NCBI GenBank assembly: GCA_030374765.1
Contig: JARGXX010000092.1
Location: 1 to 64,000, forward strand
DNA length: 64,000 nucleotides
Reading direction: 5' to 3'
From: Agarophyton chilense
Taxonomy: Eukaryota > Rhodophyta > Florideophyceae > Gracilariales > Gracilariaceae
Position numbers and translations under genes: made by a program. Below are positions 1 to 12,300 of the stretch, piece by piece. The number at the start of each line of letters is the position of its first letter. The first letter of the stretch is position 1. The notes below the pieces were generated by a model. The model saw nothing but the letters and a program-made list of their open reading frames with translations. It did not search any database and was not told the origin of the DNA.

Positions 1-216
1 TGGCGTTGTCAACAAGCGTACCAAGCATATCGACATTCGTTTTCACTTTTACTCGAGAAGCTCTTCGTGACAAGTCGATTGTGTTGTTCTATGCCCTACC
101 GATTGTATGACAGCCGATATGCTCAACAAACCACTTTGCCGTGTGAAGCACGAGAGGTTCCGTGAAGACAGTGGCGTCCGACACCTAGACCTTTGAAGTC
201 AGTGACAGAGGGGGAG
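1..216 (+). mobile_element. Copia A, 3' end of a unit cut by the window edge
   Basis: This matches positions 4120-4335 of the next unit: the end of the RNase H region, a short 3' untranslated stretch and the polypurine tract. It shows that at least one more unit lies to the left. It differs slightly from the other units, as the outer member of an array often does. Confidence 0.9.
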
Positions 217-904
217 TGTTGGCTGTTGACCCTGTGCTGTCACTGAAAAACAAAAGTGCCGGGGAGCATGGGCTGTTTTGGAGGGTGCCACTGGAAAAGC
301 GCATATGCGTGTCAGTCGGATCTCACGTGAACTCGGGCTGTGATTGGCTACTGCAAATGTGCACATGCAATGTGGTGTGTACAAGTGGTATGGCACTATT
401 GGGTTTGTCTGTGGTACACGTGTGTACGTGGTCTACTTGTACTACTGTGCACGCTGTTCAATATGTCCAGCTGGTGTACTATGAACAGATCTCACAAGGT
501 GTAACGAATGTACTTGGAGAAGAGACGTGACATGTGTATTACAGGAGACTTGGTGTACTGTGCTGAAACGTGAATGTGTATGGAGGCGGATTGCAAGTAG
601 TGTATGCTGGCATATTGAATTTGTGCACACGTCAGTGTAATTATGGGCTGTGCACTGTATATTGCCTTGTTGTGCGCTGCAATGAACATTGACTAGGGTT
701 AATGTCATGCTTGAATATGATTGGTAGTATTGAGTGTCCCTGCTTTGTAGTCTAGGGGTTTACTTTGGGTTGGAGTCTAGACAGCTGACGTTTTGAAGTA
801 GTATATAAGTGAAAGTTTGAGCGCCTCCAAGTAAATCCAAGCCAGAGCTGGCGAACTTCCTTTTCATTCCCTCAACCTTTCCTTCAGCTTTTCCCTTTCC
901 ATCA
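217..904 (+). repeat. Copia A LTR 1 (688 bp)
   Basis: It begins TGTTGGCTG directly after the purine run AGAGGGGGAG and ends CCATCA, just before the zinc-knuckle region. A TATATAAG box lies at 802-809. A few bases differ from LTRs 2-5, making this the most divergent LTR of the array. Confidence 0.88.
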
Positions 905-3900
905 GCAGTCGCGATGGAAGAACATCGAGTGTCATTATTGTCATAAGAAGGGTCATATCCAGAGGAACTGTTTCAAGAAGCAACGTGATGGGGCTAACAG
1001 GAATCAGGTCGGTGCTGCTCACCCAACTGTCAATACTGAGCTCAGCGATGAGCGAGGTACGGGTGGCAACGACTCTGACTTTGTATGTCTCATTGCTACT
1101 GGCTCTGATAAAGCCACGAACAGTGACTGGATTGTTGACTCTGGTGCTACTGCCCACATGACTTTTGACGAATCCATGTTCCAAACATATGATAGTAAGG
1201 TGTCTTCTGGCGTTAGCATCGGTAATGATTCCAAACTAGAGTCTGTTGGTCACGGTAGTGTGGAGCTTGATCTGATTGTGGAAGGGTCCAAACGAAAGTG
1301 CCAGCTGAAGCAAGTTGTTCATGTACCGAATTTAAGGTACCATTTGCTTTCTGTATCGGCGATTTGTGATGTGGGGTGCAAAGTAGTGTTTGAAAAAGAG
1401 AAGGTATGTGTATACAAGGGGTCTAAAGTGGTTGCCTTGGGGCGCCGCGTCAAAGGCCTATACTACCTTTGCACTGCTGCACACCAGTGTACAGATGTAA
1501 ACAGCGCACTTGTGTCGGACTTGTCACTATGGCATGCTCGAATGGCTCATGTGAATGTGGATGGTATCAAGCATATGGCTCGAAACAAGGTTGTGTCAGG
1601 GCTCAATGTAGACGTTGCGCAGGATTCAGATGTGTGTGGCTCATGTGTAGTAGGAAAAGCAACCCGTGCTCCGACTCCCAAGCAAGGGGGGAACGAGCAA
1701 AACACGTACTGGAACTTGTTCACTCCGATGTGTCAGGTCCAGTAAGTGTGAAATCCTTGGGAGGCTCGCACTACTTCGTCACATTCATCGATGATCACAG
1801 TCGTTTCTGCTTCTTCTACATGCTCAAAACTAAGGATGAGGTGTTCCAGATGTTCCTAAGGTGGCTCAAGTTTGTTCAAAACCAAACCGGCAGACAAGTG
1901 AAAACCATCACCGCACGTGAGAGTGTGCTCAAAGCATTGCGCACTGACAACGGTGGTGAATATCTGTCACATCGTTTTACCAAAGAACTTGAACGTCACG
2001 GTATTGAGCATCAGCGAACTGTGCCTTACAATCCTCAGCAGAATGGACTTGCCGAACGGTTCAACCGCACACTCATGGACTTGGTCAGATCGATGTTATG
2101 TCACAAGAAATTGCCAAAGCACTTTTGGGCTGAGGCACTGAATGTTGCAGTGTATGTGCGCAACCGTGTGACTTGCAAAGCTCTTCCAAGTAGTGTGACA
2201 CCATATGAACTGTGGCATGGTCAGAAGCCTGATGTGAGCAACCTGCGTGTGTTTGGGAGCCGATGCTGGTACAAGGTTGTGGATCATAAGCTGAAGAAGC
2301 TAGAGGAGCGTGGTGTGGAAGCTATCGTTATTGGGTACACCCCAGGGTCTCACGGATACAAGTTGTGGGACTCTGAAAAGAAAAAGGTGATTGTGTCAAG
2401 AGATGTACGGTTTGATGAGTTTTCGGGCTCAGACAACCAGTTTAGCTATGAGGAAGAGGACTACGCAGACATTGACTTTAGTAATATGTCTAGTTCACAT
2501 GATACCTCTACATCTGACACATCTGGTGGACCCAGCGATGATGACCCTTCTGCGCCTTTGCCTGACTCTGATGATGCTTCTGACAGCTCTGTTGATGATT
2601 CCGCAGCTGATACATCAGTTGAGCCTGTAGTGCATGAGACACAACCTGTTCGTAGGTCCACGCGTGAACGTAGGAAGCCGAGCTCATGGTGGCGTGCAAC
2701 TGCTCTACTCACTGCCAGTGATGACATCCCGTCGTCATATGATGATGCTGTGTCACGTCCTGATTCCGAAGCATGGAAGAAGGCAATGAAGAGTGAGTAC
2801 CAGTCACTAATTGAGCATGACACATGGGACTTAGTGCCAAGGCCAGCAGACAGCAACGTGATTTCGTCCAAGTGGGTGTATGTGCAGAAGTATGAAGCAG
2901 CTCCATCTGGTGAACCAACTATCAGGTACAAGGCTCGTATGGTTGCTAGAGGATTCCTGCAGATCGAGGGTGTTGACTTTTCTGAAACATATGCACCTGT
3001 TGTTAAGTTTACCTCGATCAGGATGATTCTGTCAGTGACTGCTGTACGAGACTTTCATTTGCACCAGATGGATGTGAAAACAGCTTTTCTGAACGGTGAC
3101 CTTGAGGAGACAGTGTACATGGAGCAGCCAACAGGTTTTGTGCAGCAAGGTAACGAGGATCTGGTGTGTCGTTTGAAGAAAGCCATCTATGGGCTACGAC
3201 AGGCACCCAGACAGTGGCATGCAAAGATATACTCGTTCCTTGTTGAGGAGATGCAGTTGACGCCAAATGACGCAGATGAGTGTGTGTACAGCGGAAAGAT
3301 ACTGGGATTTGTTGTTCTGATTGCTCTATACGTTGATGACTTGCTTATTGCAAGTCCGAGCATGAAGACAATGGATCGTGTAAAGGCAGAGCTGTCGTCT
3401 CGGTTCCACATGAAAGACCTCTATCAAGCTCGCATGGTACTCGGATTCGAGATCCACCGTGACAGAGTTAAGCGAGAGTTGTATCTGACTCAGTCTGCGT
3501 ACACACAAAAGGTCTTGGAACGTTTTGGCATGCACCAGTCCAAACCAGTTGACACTCCAATGGAAGTTGGCATGGACCTGTCTGCGATTCAGGATGTACT
3601 CAGGGAGGTGCCGTACCGTCAGGCAATTGGCTGTCTCATGTACTTGTCTGTAGGAACTCGTCCAGATATCTCATACGCGGTGTCCAAACTTGCCAAGTAT
3701 GTTGAGAAACCTGGAGAGATTCACTGGAAGGCAGTCAAACGTGTGCTTCGCTATCTCAACGGTACTTGTACATTTGGTCTCACCTACGGCTTAAACACCG
3801 ATTTGGCACTTCAAGGCTACGTGGACTCTGACTGGGCAGGCGATGTTGCAAACCGCAAGTCTACCAGTGGGTACTTGTTCATGATGGCTGGAGGTCCTGT

Positions 3901-4335
3901 GTCATGGTGTTCACGTCAGCAAGAAGTGGTTGCACTGTCTAGTGCTGAAGCTGAGTATGTGAGTCTGTGCAGTGGTTCCAAAGAGGCCATCTGGCTTAGG
4001 CGTTTGTGGAATGGCATCGGCATAGTCATTGGAGTAGAAGTGGACGATTCGGTAAAGTTGCTTGTTGAACCAACGCCTGTATATGTTGACAACCAAGGGT
4101 GCATTGACCTTGCCCGAAATGGCGTTGTCAACAAGCGTACCAAGCATATCGACATTCGTTTTCACTTTACTCGAGAAGCTCTTCGTGACAAGTCGATTGT
4201 GTTGTTCTACTGCCCTACCGATTGTATGACAGCCGATATGCTCAACAAACCACTTTGCCGTGTGAAGCACGAGAGGTTCCGTGAAGACAGTGGCGTCCGA
4301 CACCTAGACCTTTGAAGTCAGTGACAGAGGGGGAG
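905..4335 (+). mobile_element. Copia A unit 1 internal region (protease-integrase-RT-RNase H)
   Basis: Same content and order as unit 2: zinc knuckle, protease, integrase, reverse transcriptase and RNase H, ending at the polypurine tract. Unlike units 2-4 it is not one continuous open frame and looks broken about once. Otherwise it is nearly identical to its neighbours, so the break is recent relative to amplification of the array. Confidence 0.9.
4326..4335 (+). other. Polypurine tract of copia A
   Basis: AGAGGGGGAG directly precedes the LTR start at 4336 and would prime plus-strand DNA synthesis. The same tract precedes each LTR: 207-216, 8446-8455, 12566-12575 and 16686-16695. Confidence 0.8.
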
Positions 4336-5023
4336 TGTTGGCTGTTGACCCTGTGCTGTCACTGAAAAACAAAAGTGCAGGGGAGCATGGGCTGTTTTGG
4401 AGGGTGCCACTGGAAAAGCGCATATGCGTGTCAGTCGGATCTCAACGTGAACTCGGGCTGTGATTGGCTACTGCAAATGTGCACATGCAATGTGGTGTGT
4501 ACAAGTGGTATGGCACTATTGGGTTTGTCTGTGGTACACGTGTGTACGTGGTCTACTTGTACTACTGTGCACGCTGTTCAATATGTCCAGCTGGTGTACT
4601 ATGAACAGATCTCACAAGGTGTAACGAATGTACTTGGAGAAGAGACGTGACATGTGTATTACAGGAGACTTGGTGTACTGTGCTGAAACGTGAATGTGTA
4701 TGGAGGCGGATTGCAAGTAGTGTATGCTGGCATATTGAATTTGTGCACACGTCAGTGTAATTATGGGCTGTGCACTGTATATTGCCTTGTTGTGCGCTGC
4801 AATGAACATTGACTAGGGTTAATGTCATGCTTGAATATGATTGGTAGTATTGAGTGTCCCTGCTTTGTAGTCTAGGGTTTACTTTGGGTTGGAGTCTAGA
4901 CAGCTGACGTTTTGAAGTAGTATATAAGTGAAAGTTTGAGCGCCTCCAAGTAAATCCAAGCCAGAGCTGGCGAACTTCCTTTTCATTCCCTCAACCTTTC
5001 CTTCAGCTTTTCCCTTTCCATCA
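4336..5023 (+). repeat. Copia A LTR 2 (688 bp)
   Basis: TGTTGG...CCATCA. The first quarter (about 4364-4521) contains a block homologous to the U3 of copia B, including the palindrome CGCATATGCG and the inverted CCAAT string TGATTGGCTACTGCAAATG. The 3' part carries a TATA box and a pyrimidine-rich end. Confidence 0.9.
4921..4928 (+). promoter_or_regulatory. TATA box of the copia A LTR promoter
   Basis: TATATAAG lies about 100 bp before the LTR end, where an LTR promoter would place the U3/R boundary. The same box is at 802-809, 9041-9048, 13161-13168 and 17281-17288. Its role is inferred from position and consensus. Confidence 0.55.
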
Positions 5024-5276
5024 GCAGTCGCGATGGAAGAACATCGAGTGTCATTATTGTCATAAGAAGGGTCATATCCAGAGGAACTGTTTCAAGAAGC
5101 AACGTGATGGGGCTAACAGGAATCAGGTCGGTGCTGCTCACCCAACTGTCAATACTGAGCTCAGCGATGAGCGAGGTACGGGTGGCAACGACTCTGACTT
5201 TGTATGTCTCATTGCTACTGGCTCTGATAAAGCCACGAACAGTGACTGGATTGTTGACTCTGGTGCTACTGCCCAC

Positions 5277-8200
5277 ATGACTTTTGACGAATCCATGTTC
5301 CAAACATATGATAGTAAGGTGTCTTCTGGCGTTAGCATCGGTAATGATTCCAAACTAGAGTCTGTTGGTCACGGTAGTGTGGAGCTTGATCTGATTGTGG
5401 AAGGGTCCAAACGAAAGTGCCAGCTGAAGCAAGTTGTTCATGTACCGAATTTAAGGTACCATTTGCTTTCTGTATCGGCGATTTGTGATGTGGGGTGCAA
5501 AGTAGTGTTTGAAAAAGAGAAGGTATGTGTATACAAGGGGTCTAAAGTGGTTGCCTTGGGGCGCCGCGTCAAAGGCCTATACTACCTTTGCACTGCTGCA
5601 CACCAGTGTACAGATGTAAACAGCGCACTTGTGTCGGACTTGTCACTATGGCATGCTCGAATGGCTCATGTGAATGTGGATGGTATCAAGCATATGGCTC
5701 GAAACAAGGTTGTGTCAGGGCTCAATGTAGACGTTGCGCAGGATTCAGATGTGTGTGGCTCATGTGTAGTAGGAAAAGCAACCCGTGCTCCGACTCCCAA
5801 GCAAGGGGGGGAACGAGCAAAACACGTACTGGAACTTGTTCACTCCGATGTGTCAGGTCCAGTAAGTGTGAAATCCTTGGGAGGCTCGCACTACTTCGTC
5901 ACATTCATCGATGATCACAGTCGTTTCTGCTTCTTCTACATGCTCAAAACTAAGGATGAGGTGTTCCAGATGTTCCTAAGGTGGCTCAAGTTTGTTCAAA
6001 ACCAAACCGGCAGACAAGTGAAAACCATCACCGCACGTGAGAGTGTGCTCAAAGCATTGCGCACTGACAACGGTGGTGAATATCTGTCACATCGTTTTAC
6101 CAAAGAACTTGAACGTCACGGTATTGAGCATCAGCGAACTGTGCCTTACAATCCTCAGCAGAATGGACTTGCCGAACGGTTCAACCGCACACTCATGGAC
6201 TTGGTCAGATCGATGTTATGTCACAAGAAATTGCCAAAGCACTTTTGGGCTGAGGCACTGAATGTTGCAGTGTATGTGCGCAACCGTGTGACTTGCAAAG
6301 CTCTTCCAAGTAGTGTGACACCATATGAACTGTGGCATGGTCAGAAGCCTGATGTGAGCAACCTGCGTGTGTTTGGGAGCCGATGCTGGTACAAGGTTGT
6401 GGATCATAAGCTGAAGAAGCTAGAGGAGCGTGGTGTGGAAGCTATCGTTATTGGGTACACCCCAGGGTCTCACGGATACAAGTTGTGGGACTCTGAAAAG
6501 AAAAAGGTGATTGTGTCAAGAGATGTACGGTTTGATGAGTTTTCGGGCTCAGACAACCAGTTTAGCTATGAGGAAGAGGACTACGCAGACATTGACTTTA
6601 GTAATATGTCTAGTTCACATGATACCTCTACATCTGACACATCTGGTGGACCCAGCGATGATGACCCTTCTGCGCCTTTGCCTGACTCTGATGATGCTTC
6701 TGACAGCTCTGTTGATGATTCCGCAGCTGATACATCAGTTGAGCCTGTAGTGCATGAGACACAACCTGTTCGTAGGTCCACGCGTGAACGTAGGAAGCCG
6801 AGCTCATGGTGGCGTGCAACTGCTCTACTCACTGCCAGTGATGACATCCCGTCGTCATATGATGATGCTGTGTCACGTCCTGATTCCGAAGCATGGAAGA
6901 AGGCAATGAAGAGTGAGTACCAGTCACTAATTGAGCATGACACATGGGACTTAGTGCCAAGGCCAGCAGACAGCAACGTGATTTCGTCCAAGTGGGTGTA
7001 TGTGCAGAAGTATGAAGCAGCTCCATCTGGTGAACCAACTATCAGGTACAAGGCTCGTATGGTTGCTAGAGGATTCCTGCAGATCGAGGGTGTTGACTTT
7101 TCTGAAACATATGCACCTGTTGTTAAGTTTACCTCGATCAGGATGATTCTGTCAGTGACTGCTGTACGAGACTTTCATTTGCACCAGATGGATGTGAAAA
7201 CAGCTTTTCTGAACGGTGACCTTGAGGAGACAGTGTACATGGAGCAGCCAACAGGTTTTGTGCAGCAAGGTAACGAGGATCTGGTGTGTCGTTTGAAGAA
7301 AGCCATCTATGGGCTACGACAGGCACCCAGACAGTGGCATGCAAAGATATACTCGTTCCTTGTTGAGGAGATGCAGTTGACGCCAAATGACGCAGATGAG
7401 TGTGTGTACAGCGGAAAGATACTGGGATTTGTTGTTCTGATTGCTCTATACGTTGATGACTTGCTTATTGCAAGTCCGAGCATGAAGACAATGGATCGTG
7501 TAAAGGCAGAGCTGTCGTCTCGGTTCCACATGAAAGACCTCTATCAAGCTCGCATGGTACTCGGATTCGAGATCCACCGTGACAGAGTTAAGCGAGAGTT
7601 GTATCTGACTCAGTCTGCGTACACACAAAAGGTCTTGGAACGTTTTGGCATGCACCAGTCCAAACCAGTTGACACTCCAATGGAAGTTGGCATGGACCTG
7701 TCTGCGATTCAGGATGTACTCAGGGAGGTGCCGTACCGTCAGGCAATTGGCTGTCTCATGTACTTGTCTGTAGGAACTCGTCCAGATATCTCATACGCGG
7801 TGTCCAAACTTGCCAAGTATGTTGAGAAACCTGGAGAGATTCACTGGAAGGCAGTCAAACGTGTGCTTCGCTATCTCAACGGTACTTGTACATTTGGTCT
7901 CACCTACGGCTTAAACACCGATTTGGCACTTCAAGGCTACGTGGACTCTGACTGGGCAGGCGATGTTGCAAACCGCAAGTCTACCAGTGGGTACTTGTTC
8001 ATGATGGCTGGAGGTCCTGTGTCATGGTGTTCACGTCAGCAAGAAGTGGTTGCACTGTCTAGTGCTGAAGCTGAGTATGTGAGTCTGTGCAGTGGTTCCA
8101 AAGAGGCCATCTGGCTTAGGCGTTTGTGGAATGGCATCGGCATAGTCATTGGAGTAGAAGTGGACGATTCGGTAAAGTTGCTTGTTGAACCAACGCCTGT

Positions 8201-8435
8201 ATATGTTGACAACCAAGGGTGCATTGACCTTGCCCGAAATGGCGTTGTCAACAAGCGTACCAAGCATATCGACATTCGTTTTCACTTTACTCGAGAAGCT
8301 CTTCGTGACAAGTCGATTGTGTTGTTCTACTGCCCTACCGATTGTATGACAGCCGATATGCTCAACAAACCACTTTGCCGTGTGAAGCACGAGAGGTTCC
8401 GTGAAGACAGTGGCGTCCGACACCTAGACCTTTGA
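5277..8435 (+). CDS. pol: Copia A unit 2 polyprotein: protease-integrase-RT-RNase H
   Basis: Single open frame of 1052 codons from the first ATG. The frame is also open upstream through the protease DSGA motif and a CCHC knuckle (CX2CX4HX4C, about 5049-5090) into the LTR, with no ATG there, so the true start is unclear. Integrase: HHCC zinc-binding region around residues 126-163, then catalytic Asp191, Asp264 and Glu300 (35 residues between the last two) in a GPY-less copia-type core. An acidic Ser/Asp-rich linker covers roughly 440-490. RT (RVT_2): KARMVARG near 592, DVKTAFLNG near 639, and the active site YVDD at 725-728. RNase H: YVDSDWAG near 889 and SSAEAEY near 929, ending with the KHIDIRFHF region. 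The enzymes would copy the element RNA and integrate the product. No capsid part is recognisable, so it is probably non-autonomous. Confidence 0.93.
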   Translation: MTFDESMFQTYDSKVSSGVSIGNDSKLESVGHGSVELDLIVEGSKRKCQLKQVVHVPNLRYHLLSVSAICDVGCKVVFEKEKVCVYKGSKVVALGRRVKGLYYLCTAAHQCTDVNSALVSDLSLWHARMAHVNVDGIKHMARNKVVSGLNVDVAQDSDVCGSCVVGKATRAPTPKQGGERAKHVLELVHSDVSGPVSVKSLGGSHYFVTFIDDHSRFCFFYMLKTKDEVFQMFLRWLKFVQNQTGRQVKTITARESVLKALRTDNGGEYLSHRFTKELERHGIEHQRTVPYNPQQNGLAERFNRTLMDLVRSMLCHKKLPKHFWAEALNVAVYVRNRVTCKALPSSVTPYELWHGQKPDVSNLRVFGSRCWYKVVDHKLKKLEERGVEAIVIGYTPGSHGYKLWDSEKKKVIVSRDVRFDEFSGSDNQFSYEEEDYADIDFSNMSSSHDTSTSDTSGGPSDDDPSAPLPDSDDASDSSVDDSAADTSVEPVVHETQPVRRSTRERRKPSSWWRATALLTASDDIPSSYDDAVSRPDSEAWKKAMKSEYQSLIEHDTWDLVPRPADSNVISSKWVYVQKYEAAPSGEPTIRYKARMVARGFLQIEGVDFSETYAPVVKFTSIRMILSVTAVRDFHLHQMDVKTAFLNGDLEETVYMEQPTGFVQQGNEDLVCRLKKAIYGLRQAPRQWHAKIYSFLVEEMQLTPNDADECVYSGKILGFVVLIALYVDDLLIASPSMKTMDRVKAELSSRFHMKDLYQARMVLGFEIHRDRVKRELYLTQSAYTQKVLERFGMHQSKPVDTPMEVGMDLSAIQDVLREVPYRQAIGCLMYLSVGTRPDISYAVSKLAKYVEKPGEIHWKAVKRVLRYLNGTCTFGLTYGLNTDLALQGYVDSDWAGDVANRKSTSGYLFMMAGGPVSWCSRQQEVVALSSAEAEYVSLCSGSKEAIWLRRLWNGIGIVIGVEVDDSVKLLVEPTPVYVDNQGCIDLARNGVVNKRTKHIDIRFHFTREALRDKSIVLFYCPTDCMTADMLNKPLCRVKHERFREDSGVRHLDL

Positions 8436-8455
8436 AGTCAGTGACAGAGGGGGAG

Positions 8456-9143
8456 TGTTGGCTGTTGACCCTGTGCTGTCACTGAAAAACAAAAGTGCAG
8501 GGGAGCATGGGCTGTTTTGGAGGGTGCCACTGGAAAAGCGCATATGCGTGTCAGTCGGATCTCAACGTGAACTCGGGCTGTGATTGGCTACTGCAAATGT
8601 GCACATGCAATGTGGTGTGTACAAGTGGTATGGCACTATTGGGTTTGTCTGTGGTACACGTGTGTACGTGGTCTACTTGTACTACTGTGCACGCTGTTCA
8701 ATATGTCCAGCTGGTGTACTATGAACAGATCTCACAAGGTGTAACGAATGTACTTGGAGAAGAGACGTGACATGTGTATTACAGGAGACTTGGTGTACTG
8801 TGCTGAAACGTGAATGTGTATGGAGGCGGATTGCAAGTAGTGTATGCTGGCATATTGAATTTGTGCACACGTCAGTGTAATTATGGGCTGTGCACTGTAT
8901 ATTGCCTTGTTGTGCGCTGCAATGAACATTGACTAGGGTTAATGTCATGCTTGAATATGATTGGTAGTATTGAGTGTCCCTGCTTTGTAGTCTAGGGTTT
9001 ACTTTGGGTTGGAGTCTAGACAGCTGACGTTTTGAAGTAGTATATAAGTGAAAGTTTGAGCGCCTCCAAGTAAATCCAAGCCAGAGCTGGCGAACTTCCT
9101 TTTCATTCCCTCAACCTTTCCTTCAGCTTTTCCCTTTCCATCA
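8456..9143 (+). repeat. Copia A LTR 3 (688 bp)
   Basis: Same boundaries (TGTTGG...CCATCA) as LTR 2; no difference from it was noticed by eye. TATA box at 9041-9048. Confidence 0.9.
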
Positions 9144-9396
9144 GCAGTCGCGATGGAAGAACATCGAGTGTCATTATTGTCATAAGAAGGGTCATATCCA
9201 GAGGAACTGTTTCAAGAAGCAACGTGATGGGGCTAACAGGAATCAGGTCGGTGCTGCTCACCCAACTGTCAATACTGAGCTCAGCGATGAGCGAGGTACG
9301 GGTGGCAACGACTCTGACTTTGTATGTCTCATTGCTACTGGCTCTGATAAAGCCACGAACAGTGACTGGATTGTTGACTCTGGTGCTACTGCCCAC

Positions 9397-12300
9397 ATGA
9401 CTTTTGACGAATCCATGTTCCAAACATATGATAGTAAGGTGTCTTCTGGCGTTAGCATCGGTAATGATTCCAAACTAGAGTCTGTTGGTCACGGTAGTGT
9501 GGAGCTTGATCTGATTGTGGAAGGGTCCAAACGAAAGTGCCAGCTGAAGCAAGTTGTTCATGTACCGAATTTAAGGTACCATTTGCTTTCTGTATCGGCG
9601 ATTTGTGATGTGGGGTGCAAAGTAGTGTTTGAAAAAGAGAAGGTATGTGTATACAAGGGGTCTAAAGTGGTTGCCTTGGGGCGCCGCGTCAAAGGCCTAT
9701 ACTACCTTTGCACTGCTGCACACCAGTGTACAGATGTAAACAGCGCACTTGTGTCGGACTTGTCACTATGGCATGCTCGAATGGCTCATGTGAATGTGGA
9801 TGGTATCAAGCATATGGCTCGAAACAAGGTTGTGTCAGGGCTCAATGTAGACGTTGCGCAGGATTCAGATGTGTGTGGCTCATGTGTAGTAGGAAAAGCA
9901 ACCCGTGCTCCGACTCCCAAGCAAGGGGGGGAACGAGCAAAACACGTACTGGAACTTGTTCACTCCGATGTGTCAGGTCCAGTAAGTGTGAAATCCTTGG
10001 GAGGCTCGCACTACTTCGTCACATTCATCGATGATCACAGTCGTTTCTGCTTCTTCTACATGCTCAAAACTAAGGATGAGGTGTTCCAGATGTTCCTAAG
10101 GTGGCTCAAGTTTGTTCAAAACCAAACCGGCAGACAAGTGAAAACCATCACCGCACGTGAGAGTGTGCTCAAAGCATTGCGCACTGACAACGGTGGTGAA
10201 TATCTGTCACATCGTTTTACCAAAGAACTTGAACGTCACGGTATTGAGCATCAGCGAACTGTGCCTTACAATCCTCAGCAGAATGGACTTGCCGAACGGT
10301 TCAACCGCACACTCATGGACTTGGTCAGATCGATGTTATGTCACAAGAAATTGCCAAAGCACTTTTGGGCTGAGGCACTGAATGTTGCAGTGTATGTGCG
10401 CAACCGTGTGACTTGCAAAGCTCTTCCAAGTAGTGTGACACCATATGAACTGTGGCATGGTCAGAAGCCTGATGTGAGCAACCTGCGTGTGTTTGGGAGC
10501 CGATGCTGGTACAAGGTTGTGGATCATAAGCTGAAGAAGCTAGAGGAGCGTGGTGTGGAAGCTATCGTTATTGGGTACACCCCAGGGTCTCACGGATACA
10601 AGTTGTGGGACTCTGAAAAGAAAAAGGTGATTGTGTCAAGAGATGTACGGTTTGATGAGTTTTCGGGCTCAGACAACCAGTTTAGCTATGAGGAAGAGGA
10701 CTACGCAGACATTGACTTTAGTAATATGTCTAGTTCACATGATACCTCTACATCTGACACATCTGGTGGACCCAGCGATGATGACCCTTCTGCGCCTTTG
10801 CCTGACTCTGATGATGCTTCTGACAGCTCTGTTGATGATTCCGCAGCTGATACATCAGTTGAGCCTGTAGTGCATGAGACACAACCTGTTCGTAGGTCCA
10901 CGCGTGAACGTAGGAAGCCGAGCTCATGGTGGCGTGCAACTGCTCTACTCACTGCCAGTGATGACATCCCGTCGTCATATGATGATGCTGTGTCACGTCC
11001 TGATTCCGAAGCATGGAAGAAGGCAATGAAGAGTGAGTACCAGTCACTAATTGAGCATGACACATGGGACTTAGTGCCAAGGCCAGCAGACAGCAACGTG
11101 ATTTCGTCCAAGTGGGTGTATGTGCAGAAGTATGAAGCAGCTCCATCTGGTGAACCAACTATCAGGTACAAGGCTCGTATGGTTGCTAGAGGATTCCTGC
11201 AGATCGAGGGTGTTGACTTTTCTGAAACATATGCACCTGTTGTTAAGTTTACCTCGATCAGGATGATTCTGTCAGTGACTGCTGTACGAGACTTTCATTT
11301 GCACCAGATGGATGTGAAAACAGCTTTTCTGAACGGTGACCTTGAGGAGACAGTGTACATGGAGCAGCCAACAGGTTTTGTGCAGCAAGGTAACGAGGAT
11401 CTGGTGTGTCGTTTGAAGAAAGCCATCTATGGGCTACGACAGGCACCCAGACAGTGGCATGCAAAGATATACTCGTTCCTTGTTGAGGAGATGCAGTTGA
11501 CGCCAAATGACGCAGATGAGTGTGTGTACAGCGGAAAGATACTGGGATTTGTTGTTCTGATTGCTCTATACGTTGATGACTTGCTTATTGCAAGTCCGAG
11601 CATGAAGACAATGGATCGTGTAAAGGCAGAGCTGTCGTCTCGGTTCCACATGAAAGACCTCTATCAAGCTCGCATGGTACTCGGATTCGAGATCCACCGT
11701 GACAGAGTTAAGCGAGAGTTGTATCTGACTCAGTCTGCGTACACACAAAAGGTCTTGGAACGTTTTGGCATGCACCAGTCCAAACCAGTTGACACTCCAA
11801 TGGAAGTTGGCATGGACCTGTCTGCGATTCAGGATGTACTCAGGGAGGTGCCGTACCGTCAGGCAATTGGCTGTCTCATGTACTTGTCTGTAGGAACTCG
11901 TCCAGATATCTCATACGCGGTGTCCAAACTTGCCAAGTATGTTGAGAAACCTGGAGAGATTCACTGGAAGGCAGTCAAACGTGTGCTTCGCTATCTCAAC
12001 GGTACTTGTACATTTGGTCTCACCTACGGCTTAAACACCGATTTGGCACTTCAAGGCTACGTGGACTCTGACTGGGCAGGCGATGTTGCAAACCGCAAGT
12101 CTACCAGTGGGTACTTGTTCATGATGGCTGGAGGTCCTGTGTCATGGTGTTCACGTCAGCAAGAAGTGGTTGCACTGTCTAGTGCTGAAGCTGAGTATGT
12201 GAGTCTGTGCAGTGGTTCCAAAGAGGCCATCTGGCTTAGGCGTTTGTGGAATGGCATCGGCATAGTCATTGGAGTAGAAGTGGACGATTCGGTAAAGTTG

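Noticed and set aside
6581-7051. 156-codon antisense frame recurring in every A unit
   Set aside because: It recurs only because the unit is repeated; it is a mirror of the pol frame with no domain of its own.
8682-8948. Small antisense frames (88 and 65 codons) recurring in every A LTR
   Set aside because: Chance openings in a non-coding LTR, copied with the array.
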